Shown here: piece after piece, positions 36,894 through 46,240 of the stretch
Numbering within the stretch: position 1 is the stretch's first letter
Layout of the letters: every line of letters starts with the position of its first letter
NCBI RefSeq assembly: GCF_025997855.1
Contig: NZ_AP026562.1
Coordinates: 491,001-555,000, forward strand
Length of the DNA stretch: 64,000 bases
Direction of reading: 5' to 3'
Source: Deinococcus aetherius
GTDB taxonomy: Bacteria; Deinococcota; Deinococci; Deinococcales; Deinococcaceae
Notes under the pieces: model-generated
Database searches by the model: none
The model's input: only the letters and a program-made list of their open reading frames with translations
What the model was told of the DNA's origin: nothing
Position numbers and translations under genes: made by a program

Positions 36894-38180
36894 ATGAAAA
36901 AGCTGACGCTCACGCTCGCCCTGTTAGGCACGGCCTCCGCCCAGACCGTGACGGTGGACTTCTGGCACTCGTTCGGGGACGCCAAGCGCGCCGGGTGGAT
37001 TCAGGCCCGCGCGGACGAGTACAACAAGACGCACCCGAACGTGAAGGTGGTGCCCGCATACAAGGGCGGATACAACGACTCCCTCCAGGCGACCATCCTC
37101 GCCGCCCGGCAGGGCAAGCCGCCCGCCCTGGTGCAGATCTTCGAGGTCGGCAGCCAGCTCGCCCTCGACTCGGGGGTGTTTCAGCCCGTCAGCGGCATCA
37201 AGGCCGTGGACTTCAGCGACTACATCAAGCCGGTGATCAACTACTACACGATTGGCGGCAAGGTGAACTCGCTGCCCTTCAACTCGTCGAGCCCGGTGCT
37301 GTACTTCAACAAGAACCTGATGCGCAAGGCGGGCCTGGATGTCACCCGGCCCCCCGCCACCTTCGGCGAACTCCTCCAGGCCTGCGAGAAGATCAAGGCG
37401 GCGAACCTCGACGCCAAGTGCCTGAGCGCGGCGCTGTACGGCTGGTTCGTGGAGCAGTGGATGAGCGAGCAGGGCGCGCAGCTCGTGAACAACGGCAACG
37501 GGCGCCAGGGCCGCGCGACCGAGAGCAACCTCGACTCCCCGGCCGCCCGCAACATCTTCCAATTCATGAAGGACGTGAACGACAAGGGGTACTACACCTA
37601 CACGGGCAAGCTCGCCGACACCGACGGCGGCAACGCGATCTTCAGCAACCAGAAGGCCGTGTTCAATATCAACTCCACCGCCGACATCGGCAACGTGAGC
37701 GACTCGGCCAAGAAGGCGGGTTTTCAGCTCGGGATCGGCGTGCTGCCCATCCCCGACGGGGTGAAGCGCAATGGGGTGGTGATCGGCGGCGCGAGCCTGT
37801 GGATCGCCAAGAACATCCCCCGGCCCCAGGCAGAGGCCGCCCTCGACTTCGCCCTGTACATGACGAACACGGCGAACATGGCCGACTGGCACAAGCTCAC
37901 GGGCTACTACCCGGTGCGCAACTCCTCCATCGCCCTCCTGCGCAAGCAGGGCTGGTTCAAGCAGACGCCGCTGCAACTCGTCGCCTTCAACCAGCTCCTG
38001 CGCACGACGCCGAACGTCGCCTCGGCGGGGGCCCTGAACGGCACCGCCATCCAGACCCGCAAGATCGTGGAAGAAGGCCTCCAGAAGGTGCTCGGCGGCA
38101 CGGGCGTGGACGCCGCGATGAAGGACACCAAGGCCCGCGTGGACGCCGCGCTGCGCGAGTACAACTCCAACTTCCGCTGA
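36894..38180 (+). CDS. ugpB: Glycerol-3-phosphate/glycerophosphodiester-binding protein
   Basis: Extracytoplasmic solute-binding protein of 428 aa with the signal peptide MKKLTLTLALLGTASAQ. VTVDFWHSFGDAKR, NKTHPNVKVVPAYKGGYNDS, and PALVQIFEVGSQLALDSGVF follow UgpB closely, including the YKG-Y substrate loop. GGGAGGA precedes the ATG at 36894. It is the first gene of ugpB-ugpA-ugpE and lies downstream of ugpQ. A strong hairpin after the gene (38194) would give more binding protein than permease. Confidence 0.87.
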   Translation: MKKLTLTLALLGTASAQTVTVDFWHSFGDAKRAGWIQARADEYNKTHPNVKVVPAYKGGYNDSLQATILAARQGKPPALVQIFEVGSQLALDSGVFQPVSGIKAVDFSDYIKPVINYYTIGGKVNSLPFNSSSPVLYFNKNLMRKAGLDVTRPPATFGELLQACEKIKAANLDAKCLSAALYGWFVEQWMSEQGAQLVNNGNGRQGRATESNLDSPAARNIFQFMKDVNDKGYYTYTGKLADTDGGNAIFSNQKAVFNINSTADIGNVSDSAKKAGFQLGIGVLPIPDGVKRNGVVIGGASLWIAKNIPRPQAEAALDFALYMTNTANMADWHKLTGYYPVRNSSIALLRKQGWFKQTPLQLVAFNQLLRTTPNVASAGALNGTAIQTRKIVEEGLQKVLGGTGVDAAMKDTKARVDAALREYNSNFR

Positions 38181-38193
38181 AGCCCGCCCGCGT

Positions 38194-38223
38194 GGCGCGC
38201 CCCCCGTCCGGCGGGGGTGCGCC
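38194..38223 (+). terminator. Intercistronic hairpin between ugpB and ugpA
   Basis: GGCGCGCCCCC pairs with GGGGGTGCGCC (11 bp, one wobble) around 8 bases, 14 bases after the ugpB stop. There is no T-tract. It probably acts as an RNA stabiliser or partial attenuator. Confidence 0.6.
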
Positions 38224-38255
38224 GCGCGGTTCGCCTTGCCGCCCCCGGAGGACCC

Positions 38256-39212
38256 ATGACCGCCCTTCCGACCACACCTCCCGCCGAGGCGGCCCCCCCC
38301 GTCCGCGAGACCGAGGCCGCCCCCGCCTTTCGCGGCCGGGTGCTGCCGTGGCTCTTTCTCGCGCCCACGCTGGCCGTCCTCGCCCTCTTCCTGTACCTGC
38401 CCGCCGCCCAGACGCTGAAGTTGAGCGCCTACCGCAGCAACATCGTCCTGGGCACCCAGCAGTTCGTGGGCCTGTCGAACTTCACCGAACTCCTGAGCAG
38501 CCCGGTCTACCGGCAGGTCGTGGGGCAGACCCTCGGCTTCGTGGCGCTCGTCGTGGTGCTGGGGCTGGGGCTCGGCCTCGGCCTCGCGTGGCTGGCGAGC
38601 CGCCCGATTCGTGGGGGGAGAGTCTACCGCCTGCTCCTGATCTTTCCGTACGCGCTCTCCCCGGCGGTGGCCGGGACGCTGTGGCTCTTCCTCTTCAACC
38701 CCGAGATCGGCGCCGTCAACCAGCTCCTCGGATCGCTCTTCGGCATCCGTCCCCGCTGGCTCGACGACCCCACCCTCGCCTTCGGGCTGGTGACCGCCGC
38801 CGCCGTGTGGAAGGGGCTGGGGTACAATGTGGTCTTCTACCTCGCGGCGCTCACGAACCTGCCCAAGGAGGTGCTGGAGGCCGCCGAGATCGACGGGGCG
38901 AACGGCGCCCAGAGCTTCTGGCGGGTGGTCGTGCCTCTGCTCTCGCCCATGACGTTTTTCCTGCTCTTCACGAACGTCGTGTACGCCCTGTTCGACTCCT
39001 TCGGGCTGGTGGACATCCTGACGCGCGGCGGGCCGATCCAGGGACAGGCGGGCGCGACGACCTTCCTGATCTACCAGCTCTACGAGGACGCCTTCCGTAA
39101 CTTCCGCACCGGCCTCGCGGCGGCCCAGGCCGTGCTGATGCTCGTGCTCGTCGCCGCGATCACCCTGCTGCAATTCCGCTTCGGCAGCCGGAGGGTCCAC
39201 TATGGCGCTTGA
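38256..39212 (+). CDS. ugpA: ABC transporter permease UgpA
   Basis: Inner-membrane permease of the CUT1 sugar/glycerol-phosphate class, 318 aa and six membrane helices. The N-terminal 30 residues are Pro/Ala-rich and cytoplasmic. WLFLAPTLAVLALFLYLPAA is TM1. The ATPase-contact EAA loop is EAAEIDGANGAQSFWRVVVP near residue 210. The C-terminal part has DILTRGGPIQGQAGATTFLI. GGAGG lies 4 bases before the ATG. It overlaps ugpE by 11 bp. Confidence 0.88.
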   Translation: MTALPTTPPAEAAPPVRETEAAPAFRGRVLPWLFLAPTLAVLALFLYLPAAQTLKLSAYRSNIVLGTQQFVGLSNFTELLSSPVYRQVVGQTLGFVALVVVLGLGLGLGLAWLASRPIRGGRVYRLLLIFPYALSPAVAGTLWLFLFNPEIGAVNQLLGSLFGIRPRWLDDPTLAFGLVTAAAVWKGLGYNVVFYLAALTNLPKEVLEAAEIDGANGAQSFWRVVVPLLSPMTFFLLFTNVVYALFDSFGLVDILTRGGPIQGQAGATTFLIYQLYEDAFRNFRTGLAAAQAVLMLVLVAAITLLQFRFGSRRVHYGA

Positions 39213-40068
39213 GCGGGTGGAGGTCCGGCGGGCGGCGCCCTCCGTGAGCGGACGCAGGCGCCGTTCGCACGCCCTGACGCACGCGGCGCTCCTCGTGGCA
39301 GTGTTCCTCGTCGGGGTGCCGCTGCTGTTCGCCCTGATCAAGGCCACCCAGACGAGCGATCAGGTCGTCACCCCCAGCCTGCTTCCCGGCGGGGCCTTTT
39401 TCACCAACCTGGAGCGGGTGTGGACCGAGGCGAACCTGGGGCGGTACATGCTCAACTCGTTCATCGTCACCATCGCCGTCGTGGTGGGGAAGACCATCCT
39501 GTCGGTCCTCGCCGCCCTCGCGTTCGTGTACTTCCGCTTCCCGCTGCGCTCGCTGACCTTTGCCCTGGTCCTGTTCACGCTGATGCTGCCGACGGAACTT
39601 CTGATCGTGGCGCTCTTCGACCTCGTGTCCTCGCGGCTGGGGTGGGCGAACTCGTACCTGGCGATCATCGTGCCGTTCCTGGCCTCGGCGACGGGGACCT
39701 TCCTGTTCCGCCAGCACTTCCTGAACATCCCCTCTTCCCTGGCGGACGCGGCGCGGATCGACGGGTGCGGGCCGCTGCTGTTCCTGCGCCACGTGCTGTT
39801 GCCGCTGAGCGCGAACACCATCGGCGCCCTCGCGGTCATCCAGTTCGTGTACGTGTGGGACCAGTACCTCTGGCCGCTCGTGATCATGCAGAGCGACGAG
39901 CGGCAGGTCGTGCAGGTGGGCCTGCGCAAGCTGATCGACGTGGGCGGGCAGACCGACTGGGGCGCGGTGATGGCGGGGACCATCGTGACCCTGCTGCCGC
40001 CCCTGCTCGTGTTCACTCTGCTTCAGGAGCAGTTCAGCAAGGGCTTCGCGCTGGGGCAGGAGAAGTGA
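39202..40068 (+). CDS. ugpE: ABC transporter permease UgpE
   Basis: Second CUT1 permease, 288 aa with six membrane helices. The EAA-like loop reads LADAARIDGCGPLLFLRHVL near residue 190. The MLPTELLIVALFDLVSSRL segment is typical of UgpE. Its start overlaps the ugpA stop. No ATP-binding subunit follows; a shared MsmK/UgpC-type ATPase elsewhere in the genome must power the importer. A terminator hairpin follows at 40096. Confidence 0.88.
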   Translation: MALERVEVRRAAPSVSGRRRRSHALTHAALLVAVFLVGVPLLFALIKATQTSDQVVTPSLLPGGAFFTNLERVWTEANLGRYMLNSFIVTIAVVVGKTILSVLAALAFVYFRFPLRSLTFALVLFTLMLPTELLIVALFDLVSSRLGWANSYLAIIVPFLASATGTFLFRQHFLNIPSSLADAARIDGCGPLLFLRHVLLPLSANTIGALAVIQFVYVWDQYLWPLVIMQSDERQVVQVGLRKLIDVGGQTDWGAVMAGTIVTLLPPLLVFTLLQEQFSKGFALGQEK

Positions 40069-40095
40069 AGTCCCGCCGTTCGTAGGGGCAGAGCA

Positions 40096-40143
40096 CGGCG
40101 CCCGGCACCTCCTCCACATCTCCCGGAGCGGTGCCGTGCGCCG
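40096..40143 (+). terminator. Terminator after ugpE
   Basis: CGGCGCCCGGCACC pairs with GGTGCCGTGCGCCG (14 bp with one mismatch) around a 20-base loop, 27 bases after the stop. Confidence 0.55.
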
Positions 40144-40298
40144 TTGTGGCGTCTCCCTCACGGTGTCCGGCGTGGTCGCCTGCTCTCGCCGAGTTAGGCG
40201 GAATGTGTTCCACCTGAACTTCCCGTGACGAAAATGTGCTTTCCTCTTCCTCGGTTGCAAAACCCCCCAATCCAACCCCTGCCCCCCCAAGGAGAACC

Positions 40299-43200
40299 AT
40301 GCGTCTGTCCATCCTGGCTCTGTCCTGCTCCCTGCTGCTCGCCGCGTGCAGCGGCACGCCCGCCCCCGACGCCTCGGCCACCGACACCGGAGTTCAGGCT
40401 CTCACCCAGAAGGAAGCCACCCTTCAGGTCAAGGTCGCGCCCGAGGTCAAGTTCGTGACGGTCGAACTCAGCGGCGGCAAGCTGGACGCGCCCCGAACCT
40501 TCACGGCCACCCCCAAGGACGGCCAGGCGACTGTCGTCCTGGGTGACCTCCCGAACGGCAACCCCAAGTACCGGGCGGTGATCCGCGCCTTCGACAACGC
40601 CGACCGCGCCGTGGTGCTGTACCGGGCGGAGACCGAACTGAACACGGCGGGCGGCAAGACGCTCACCGCCCCGGCCCTGACCCGCGTGACCGCCACCGTC
40701 ACCGTCACCGCCTCCCCCGTGCTGGCGCAAAGCACCACCTTCACGGCCACGCTCGGCGACCTCAGCCAGCCCCTCAAGGGCGAGGGCGAGCAGGCCACCG
40801 CCCAATTTGCAAATGTTCCCACGGCGCGCGGCCTGACCGTCACCGTGCAGGGCGTCGGCGCCGACGGGCAGGTCACCCAGCAGGGCCAGACGACCTTCAA
40901 CCTCAGCGAGGGGGGCGCGAAGGCCAGCGTTACCCTGACGGCGGTGGCGAGCTGCCCCGTGGCCGCCGGTCCGCTGACGGCCATTCCCGCGATCCAGGGC
41001 AGCGGCGCGGCGAGCGCGCTCGTGGGCCAGAGCGTGACCGTGCGCGGCGTTGTGATCGGCGACTACCAGACCGGTCTGGGCGGCTTTTTCCTCCAGGACG
41101 CGAAGGGTGACAACGACGCGGCGACGAGCGACGGCCTCTTCGTGTTCACGGGCGCCGCGCCCCAGAACGTCGCGCCCGGCGACCTCGTGCAGTTCACGGG
41201 CGTGGTGCGCGAGTTCAAGGCGAGCAGCGACAGGAAGGCCGACACCGCCACCCAGCTCGACACCCTCAGCAACTTCACGAAATGCGCGGGCGGCCTGGTC
41301 GTGAAGCCGGTGGAAGTGAAGGCCCCCTTCAACGACCTCGAACGCTACGAGGGGATGCTCGTCACCTTCCCCGAGAAGCTGACCGTGACGGACAACTTCG
41401 GCCTGGGGCGTTACGGTGAACTCGGGCTCGCGGCGGGCGGGAGACTGTTCAACCCCACGAACGGCAACGTGGCGACGACGGTGGCCGAGAACGACGCCCG
41501 GCGCATCGTCCTCGACGACGGCAGCAGCCGCCAGAACCCGGCCACCGTGCCTTACCTCGACGCGCAGAACACCCGCCGCACCGGGGACAGCATCACGGGG
41601 CTGACCGGCGTGCTGCGCTACGCCAACGACGCCTTCAAGGTCGAGCCGACCGGGGCCGTGGCCTTTGTGAACGAGAACCCGCGCCTGGAGAAGCCGAAGG
41701 ACGTTGGCGGCACGCTCAAGGTCGCGGGCGCCAACGTGCTGAACTACTTCACGACTTTCACGAGCGCCGACCGGGGCGCCGACAGCGCCTATGAGTTTGC
41801 CCGCCAGAAGGCGAAGGTCATCGCGTCTCTCAAGGGGCTGGACGCCGACATCGTGACCCTGATGGAGGTGCAGAACAACGGCGACGTGGCCCTGAATGAC
41901 CTCGTGAGCGGGCTGAACGAGGCGGTCGGCGCGGGCACCTACGCGGCGGTCCAGACGGGCGTGATCGGCACGGACGCGATCAAGGTCGCCATGATCTACA
42001 AGCCCGCGCGCGTCACATTGGTCGGCAGCCCGGTCGTGGACGACAACACGGACAACGTCTACAGCCGCCCGCCCCTCGCCCAGACCTTCCAGGACAAGAC
42101 CACGGGCGGCGTGCTCACCGTCGTCGCCAACCACCTCAAGAGCAAGGGGAGCTGCCCCACGAGCGGCGACGTGGACACCGGCCAGGGCTGCTGGAACCAG
42201 CTCCGGGTGCAGCAGGCGCAGAAGCTCCTGGGCTTCGTGGACCGCCTCAAGACCCGCAGCGGGGACCAGGATGTCCTCCTGATGGGCGACTTCAACGCCT
42301 ACGGCGACGAGGACCCGATCAAGACCATCGTGGCGGCGGGCTTCGTGAGCGAGAACAAGCGCGTTCCGGCCGAGGACCGCTACTCGTACCAGTTCGGCGG
42401 GCAGTTCGGCTACCTCGACCACGCGCTCGCCTCCCAGAATCTCGACACGCAGGTCACGGGCATCACCGAGTGGCACATCAACTCGGACGAGCCCACCTTC
42501 ATCGACTACAACGTGGAGTTCAAGAACAACCCGAACTGCACAGGCAGCTCCTGCACGACCCCCGACCTCTACCAGCCGAACGCCTTCCGCGCGAGCGACC
42601 ACGACCCGGTGCTGATCGGCCTGAACCTCACCCGGGACGAGGTGCGCCAGCCCCTGAGCGTCACCGCCACGGGCGCGGCGAGCGTCACGGCCGGGCAGGC
42701 GTACACGCTGAGCATCGCCACGAATCCCACGCCGGACAGCCTGCGCGTGAACTGGGGCGACGGCACCGCCGAGGAAACCCTCTCGCCGACCGCCACGAGC
42801 GCCACGCACACCTTCGCCGCCGCCGGGCCGTACACCGTCACGGTGACGGGCACTGCGAACGGTGAGACTCAGAGCGCCACGCAGACCGTGACCGTGAACG
42901 CGGTTCCCACCGGCGTCGCCAAGCTCGTCGTCAGCCAGGTTTTCGGCGGGGGCGGGAACTCCGGCTCGGTGTACAAGAACGACTTCATCGAGATCTTCAA
43001 CGCCGGGAGCGAGGCCGTGAACCTCGCCGGGTACTCGGTGCAGTACGCGAGCGCGACCGGCACCTCCTGGCAGGTCACCCCCCTCACGAGCTTCAACCTC
43101 GCCCCCGGGCAGTATTACCTCGTTCAGGAGATGGTAGGCACGGGCGGCACCACGAGCCTGCCGACTCCCGACGCGACGGGCAACATCCCCATGAGCGGCT

Positions 43201-43418
43201 CGGCGGGGCAGGTCCTGATCGCTGAGGGGACGACGGCGGTGACCGACAGGGCGAACGCGAACGTCCGTGACTACGTCTCCTACTCCGGACTGACGAGCAC
43301 CACGAGCTTCAACCGCGCGGGTGCGGGCTGCACAGACACCGACGCGAATGCCGACTTCACGGCGAGCCCGGCTGCCCCGCGCAACTCGTCCGCGCCGCTC
43401 AACATCTGCCCGAAGTGA
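40299..43418 (+). CDS. ExeM/NucH-type secreted nuclease lipoprotein
   Basis: 1039-aa secreted nuclease with lipobox LAAC (Cys17). About residues 20-230 are beta-rich Deinococcus-type linker. About 232-345 form an OB-fold (VTVRGVVIGDYQTGLGGFFL). About 470-775 are an endonuclease/exonuclease/phosphatase domain: VLNYFTTFTSADRGADSAYE, LMEVQNNGD (metal Glu), TVVANHLKSKG (catalytic His), VLLMGDFNAYGDEDP (Asp, Asn) and FRASDHDPVLI (Asp-His). About 786-855 are a PKD domain and about 875-1035 a lamin-tail domain (KLVVSQVFGGGGNSGSVYKN, DFIEIFNAG). It would degrade extracellular DNA and supply phosphate and nucleosides beside the ugp genes. Confidence 0.92.
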   Translation: MRLSILALSCSLLLAACSGTPAPDASATDTGVQALTQKEATLQVKVAPEVKFVTVELSGGKLDAPRTFTATPKDGQATVVLGDLPNGNPKYRAVIRAFDNADRAVVLYRAETELNTAGGKTLTAPALTRVTATVTVTASPVLAQSTTFTATLGDLSQPLKGEGEQATAQFANVPTARGLTVTVQGVGADGQVTQQGQTTFNLSEGGAKASVTLTAVASCPVAAGPLTAIPAIQGSGAASALVGQSVTVRGVVIGDYQTGLGGFFLQDAKGDNDAATSDGLFVFTGAAPQNVAPGDLVQFTGVVREFKASSDRKADTATQLDTLSNFTKCAGGLVVKPVEVKAPFNDLERYEGMLVTFPEKLTVTDNFGLGRYGELGLAAGGRLFNPTNGNVATTVAENDARRIVLDDGSSRQNPATVPYLDAQNTRRTGDSITGLTGVLRYANDAFKVEPTGAVAFVNENPRLEKPKDVGGTLKVAGANVLNYFTTFTSADRGADSAYEFARQKAKVIASLKGLDADIVTLMEVQNNGDVALNDLVSGLNEAVGAGTYAAVQTGVIGTDAIKVAMIYKPARVTLVGSPVVDDNTDNVYSRPPLAQTFQDKTTGGVLTVVANHLKSKGSCPTSGDVDTGQGCWNQLRVQQAQKLLGFVDRLKTRSGDQDVLLMGDFNAYGDEDPIKTIVAAGFVSENKRVPAEDRYSYQFGGQFGYLDHALASQNLDTQVTGITEWHINSDEPTFIDYNVEFKNNPNCTGSSCTTPDLYQPNAFRASDHDPVLIGLNLTRDEVRQPLSVTATGAASVTAGQAYTLSIATNPTPDSLRVNWGDGTAEETLSPTATSATHTFAAAGPYTVTVTGTANGETQSATQTVTVNAVPTGVAKLVVSQVFGGGGNSGSVYKNDFIEIFNAGSEAVNLAGYSVQYASATGTSWQVTPLTSFNLAPGQYYLVQEMVGTGGTTSLPTPDATGNIPMSGSAGQVLIAEGTTAVTDRANANVRDYVSYSGLTSTTSFNRAGAGCTDTDANADFTASPAAPRNSSAPLNICPK

Positions 43419-43445
43419 CGCCAGCCTGAGTCCATCCAACTCAGC

Positions 43446-43482
43446 GGAGGCGGCCGGTCTTCTCAGTGAACCGGCCGCCTCC
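43446..43482. terminator. Bidirectional terminator between nuclease and ArsR-type gene
   Basis: GGAGGCGGCCGGT and ACCGGCCGCCTCC form a perfect 13-bp stem with an 11-base loop, followed by GCCTTTGTTCT. It lies 27 bases after the nuclease stop and 36 bases from the stop of the convergent gene. Confidence 0.82.
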
Positions 43483-43518
43483 GCCTTTGTTCTCTGCGCG
43501 GCTCTCCTCAGCGCCTCC

Positions 43519-44481
43519 TCAGCGCAGGCGGTACGGCTTCTCGTGGGCCGCGAAGGCGTAGCGCGTGCGCATCATAAGGTCCTGGGGGTGGTTGCCGCAG
43601 TGCCGCCCGAAGAGGTTGAGCCCGCCGACGTGCCGGGCGTCCTCCTTCACGCCGAGCCGGACCGCGATGTGGTTGTTGTCCTCCGGGCGCAGGTCCGCGA
43701 GCCTCACGTCCGAGAGCGGCTCGTCGTCGAGGAAGGAGCCCTCCGGCGTCACCCGCCAGCGTTTGAGGAGGCCGTACATGCTCTGGTCGTCCGACCACCA
43801 CGTGGGCGTGAGCTTGCCGCGTTCGCCGCCGAAGTCACTCGGCGAGGTCCAGGTGCCGACCTCGACCTCGTTCACCCAAAGGGTGATGTCCGAGGGCCAG
43901 TCGAGATTGTACTGGGGTGCCTCCGAGCAGAGCTCCATCGACAGTTCGAGTTCGGTGGCGTGCGCGCCGAAGGGGAGGTTGTTCGGGAAGGCGTAGTCCA
44001 CGAAGCCCGAGCGGAACCACAGCACCTGCGCGAACACGTGTTCGGGCTCGAAAAAGGAGCGCGGGTCGTCTACCCGCCCGATCATCCGCGAGTCGGACAT
44101 CAGGCCGCACATGGGCCGGGCGTCCACCTGGCGGTACGCGCCCACCGGCATGCTGACCTCCACCACGTCGTCGCCCGCCTCGACCTTCACGCCGGGAAGC
44201 TTGAAGAGCAGCTCGTCGTAGCGTTTGGACACCAGTTTCTGCGAACCGCGCGTACCCGGCGTGTACTCGACGTGGAGCAGCCCGGCGCCCTCCAGTTTCT
44301 TGAGGTGGAAAAACACCGTCGCGTACGGGAGCCCCAGGGCGGTCGTGAGTTCCGAGACGTTCATGACGTTGTGGGAGAGCAGGCTGAGGATCAGCAGCCG
44401 CGTGTCGTTGGCGAGGGCGTGCAACACGGGCAGCGACGCCTCACCGTCGAGCTTGAGGGTGCGGGTACCGGAGATGGGCAT
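43519..44481 (-). CDS. ArsR-type winged-helix regulator with large C-terminal sensor domain
   Basis: 320 aa. Residues about 15-75 form an ArsR helix-turn-helix (LPVLHALANDTRLLILSLLS, VSELTTALGLPYATVFFHLK, KLEGAGLLHVEY). The remaining 240 residues are a beta-rich domain (EAGDDVVEVSMPVGAYRQVD, WPSDITLWVNEVEVGTWTSP, NHIAVRLGVKEDARHVGGLN). This architecture recurs beside sugar ABC importers in this phylum, so sugar sensing is inferred. It is divergent from the importer operon at 44944, and an inverted repeat lies in its leader (44494). Confidence 0.8.
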   Translation of the reverse strand: MPISGTRTLKLDGEASLPVLHALANDTRLLILSLLSHNVMNVSELTTALGLPYATVFFHLKKLEGAGLLHVEYTPGTRGSQKLVSKRYDELLFKLPGVKVEAGDDVVEVSMPVGAYRQVDARPMCGLMSDSRMIGRVDDPRSFFEPEHVFAQVLWFRSGFVDYAFPNNLPFGAHATELELSMELCSEAPQYNLDWPSDITLWVNEVEVGTWTSPSDFGGERGKLTPTWWSDDQSMYGLLKRWRVTPEGSFLDDEPLSDVRLADLRPEDNNHIAVRLGVKEDARHVGGLNLFGRHCGNHPQDLMMRTRYAFAAHEKPYRLR

Positions 44482-44493
44482 GGAGCCTCCTTT

Positions 44494-44521
44494 CTCTCAA
44501 GTTTCGCAAAAAATTGGAGAG
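44494..44521. promoter_or_regulatory. Inverted repeat in the leader of the ArsR-type gene
   Basis: CTCTCAA (44494-44500) and TTGGAGAG (44514-44521) are separated by 13 bp of AT-rich sequence. It is a possible autoregulatory site for the ArsR-type protein. Confidence 0.4.
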
Positions 44522-44617
44522 ATACGGGTGAAAAGCTCTAGACCTCGTCTGAGACGCGTCATTTTGCCCTGAAACAGTCCTCGCGTCGCCGGGATGCCCC
44601 AATACTATCGACTGAAC

Positions 44618-44647
44618 TTGACAAGAACGAAGAGGTAGGCCTAGCAT
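44618..44647 (+). promoter_or_regulatory. Promoter of the sugar importer operon
   Basis: TTGACA (44618-44623), 18-bp spacer, TAGCAT (44642-44647). The long leader that follows leaves room for post-transcriptional control. Confidence 0.6.
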
Positions 44648-44943
44648 CCGGCCACAACAACATCCTTGATGCCGGGTTCATCTCTGGTGGTTTCCGGCAC
44701 CTCGCGTCGGCCTCTCGTTCGCCCGTCCCTTTTTCCGAGGTGATGACCGGCTCTCCGCCTCTTCCTCGGGCGAGTCCCGTCACGGTTTGCTGTGCCGCTT
44801 TTCCCGCCGTGCCCTGTACCAGGGTCACGGTTCCCGGTGTCGTCCCACGCTGTCTGTTCCTGATCCCGTCAGAGAGGAGTGCCTGCACCCCGTCCGCCGT
44901 GTTCCCGAGACCCCAAGTTCACGTTCCCACCAAAGGAGAGTCC

Positions 44944-46233
44944 ATGACCCGACTGACCCGTCTTCTGACCCTCGGCGCCCTGATGAGCGGCGCGGCCCTC
45001 GCCCAGCAGCCCACCAAGATCACCTTCTGGAACTTCCTGGGCGGCGGCGACGGCGCGCGCATGAAGACCCTGATCGACGGCTACAACGACAGCCAGAAGA
45101 AATACCAGGTTCAACAGACCGTGCTCGCGTGGGGCGTGCCCTTCTACACCAAGGTCCGTACCTCCACCTCGGTGGGGCAGGCCCCCGACCTGATCTCCTT
45201 CCACCTGTCGCGCATCAGCGGCTGGGCGCCGGAGAACCTGCTGCGGCCCATCACGACGCAGGAACTCGCCTCCGCGGGGCTCAAGCAGGCCGACTTCTTC
45301 CCGAAGCTGTGGCAGGCCGCGAACTATCAGGGCAAGACCTACGCGGTGCCGCTCGACACCCACCCGATGATCCTGTACTACAACAAGGACATCGCCGGGA
45401 AAGCTGGGCTGCTCGACGCCAGTGGCAAGCTCAAGCCCATCAACTCGGTCGCCGACTTCACCGCCGCGATGAAGGCGGTCAAGGACAAGACGGGTGCCTA
45501 CGGCCTCGCCATCGAGAACGGCCCCAACTCGTACATGGGCTGGCGCATGTGGGTGTCGATGGTCGCCCAGCAGGGCGGGCAGATCGTCAAGGACAACAAG
45601 GTCGTGGCGGGCGAGGCCGGGAAAAAGGCCCTGACCGACATGGTGAACTGGTTCAAGGCCGGGTACATCCAGAAAAACCCCGACTACCCCACCTCGGTCG
45701 CGCAGTTCACGACGGGCAAGGCCGCCTTCATGATCAACGGCGTGTGGGAGGTGCCGACGATGGTGGACGGCACCAAGACGAAGAAGCTGCCCTTCGCCTA
45801 CGGAGTGGCGCCCCTGCCCAAGTTCTACGGCAATCAGCAGAACGTGTGGGGCGACTCGCACGGCTTCGCCATCCCCAACAACGCCAAGAACCCCATTCCG
45901 GCGGATCATGTGGCGGGCGCGCTTGACTTCATCGCCTACGTGCAGAAGAACGGGGTGACGTGGGGCCAGGGCGGCCACATCCCCGCCTACCTCCCGGTGG
46001 CGAACTCGGCGCAATACAACGCCCTCAAGCCCAACGCGGACTATGCCAAGGCCTCGGCCTCCAACGTCACGTATGACCCGCCCGGCTGGTACAGCGGCGC
46101 GGCGGGCCCGCTGGAGGCGATTGCCGCGAAGTACCTGCCCGCCGCCTTCGCGGGACAGCTCAGCGTGGACAAGGCCCTGAGCATGTTCGAGAACGAGGCC
46201 AACAAGCTGATGGCGGGCCGTCCCAAGCCCTGA
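44944..46233 (+). CDS. Sugar-binding protein of a CUT1 ABC importer
   Basis: 429-aa extracytoplasmic binding protein with signal peptide MTRLTRLLTLGALMSGAALAQ. The core is a family 1 solute-binding protein: TKITFWNFLGGGDGARMKTL, QAPDLISFHLSRISGWAPEN, YAVPLDTHPMILYYNKDIAG, KAAFMINGVWEVPTMVDGTK. The substrate is probably an oligosaccharide or glycoside, judged from the downstream GH2 glycosidase and xylulokinase. It is first in the operon, and a 16-bp hairpin separates it from the permease genes. Confidence 0.88.
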   Translation: MTRLTRLLTLGALMSGAALAQQPTKITFWNFLGGGDGARMKTLIDGYNDSQKKYQVQQTVLAWGVPFYTKVRTSTSVGQAPDLISFHLSRISGWAPENLLRPITTQELASAGLKQADFFPKLWQAANYQGKTYAVPLDTHPMILYYNKDIAGKAGLLDASGKLKPINSVADFTAAMKAVKDKTGAYGLAIENGPNSYMGWRMWVSMVAQQGGQIVKDNKVVAGEAGKKALTDMVNWFKAGYIQKNPDYPTSVAQFTTGKAAFMINGVWEVPTMVDGTKTKKLPFAYGVAPLPKFYGNQQNVWGDSHGFAIPNNAKNPIPADHVAGALDFIAYVQKNGVTWGQGGHIPAYLPVANSAQYNALKPNADYAKASASNVTYDPPGWYSGAAGPLEAIAAKYLPAAFAGQLSVDKALSMFENEANKLMAGRPKP

Positions 46234-46240
46234 GTCTCCG

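Larger units (their letters stand above)
44482..44943. other. 462-bp divergent control region
   Basis: Between the ArsR-type regulator and the sugar-binding protein. It contains an AT-rich inverted repeat next to the regulator, a good plus-strand promoter at 44618 and an untranslated leader of almost 300 nt before the binding-protein ATG. AAAGGAGAG precedes that ATG. Confidence 0.6.

Noticed and set aside
40194..43439. A 1081-codon open frame antisense to the secreted nuclease
   Set aside because: Length alone is impressive but the composition (Val/Gly/Arg/His) is that of a complementary-strand shadow. The sense frame has a clear lipobox and catalytic motifs.
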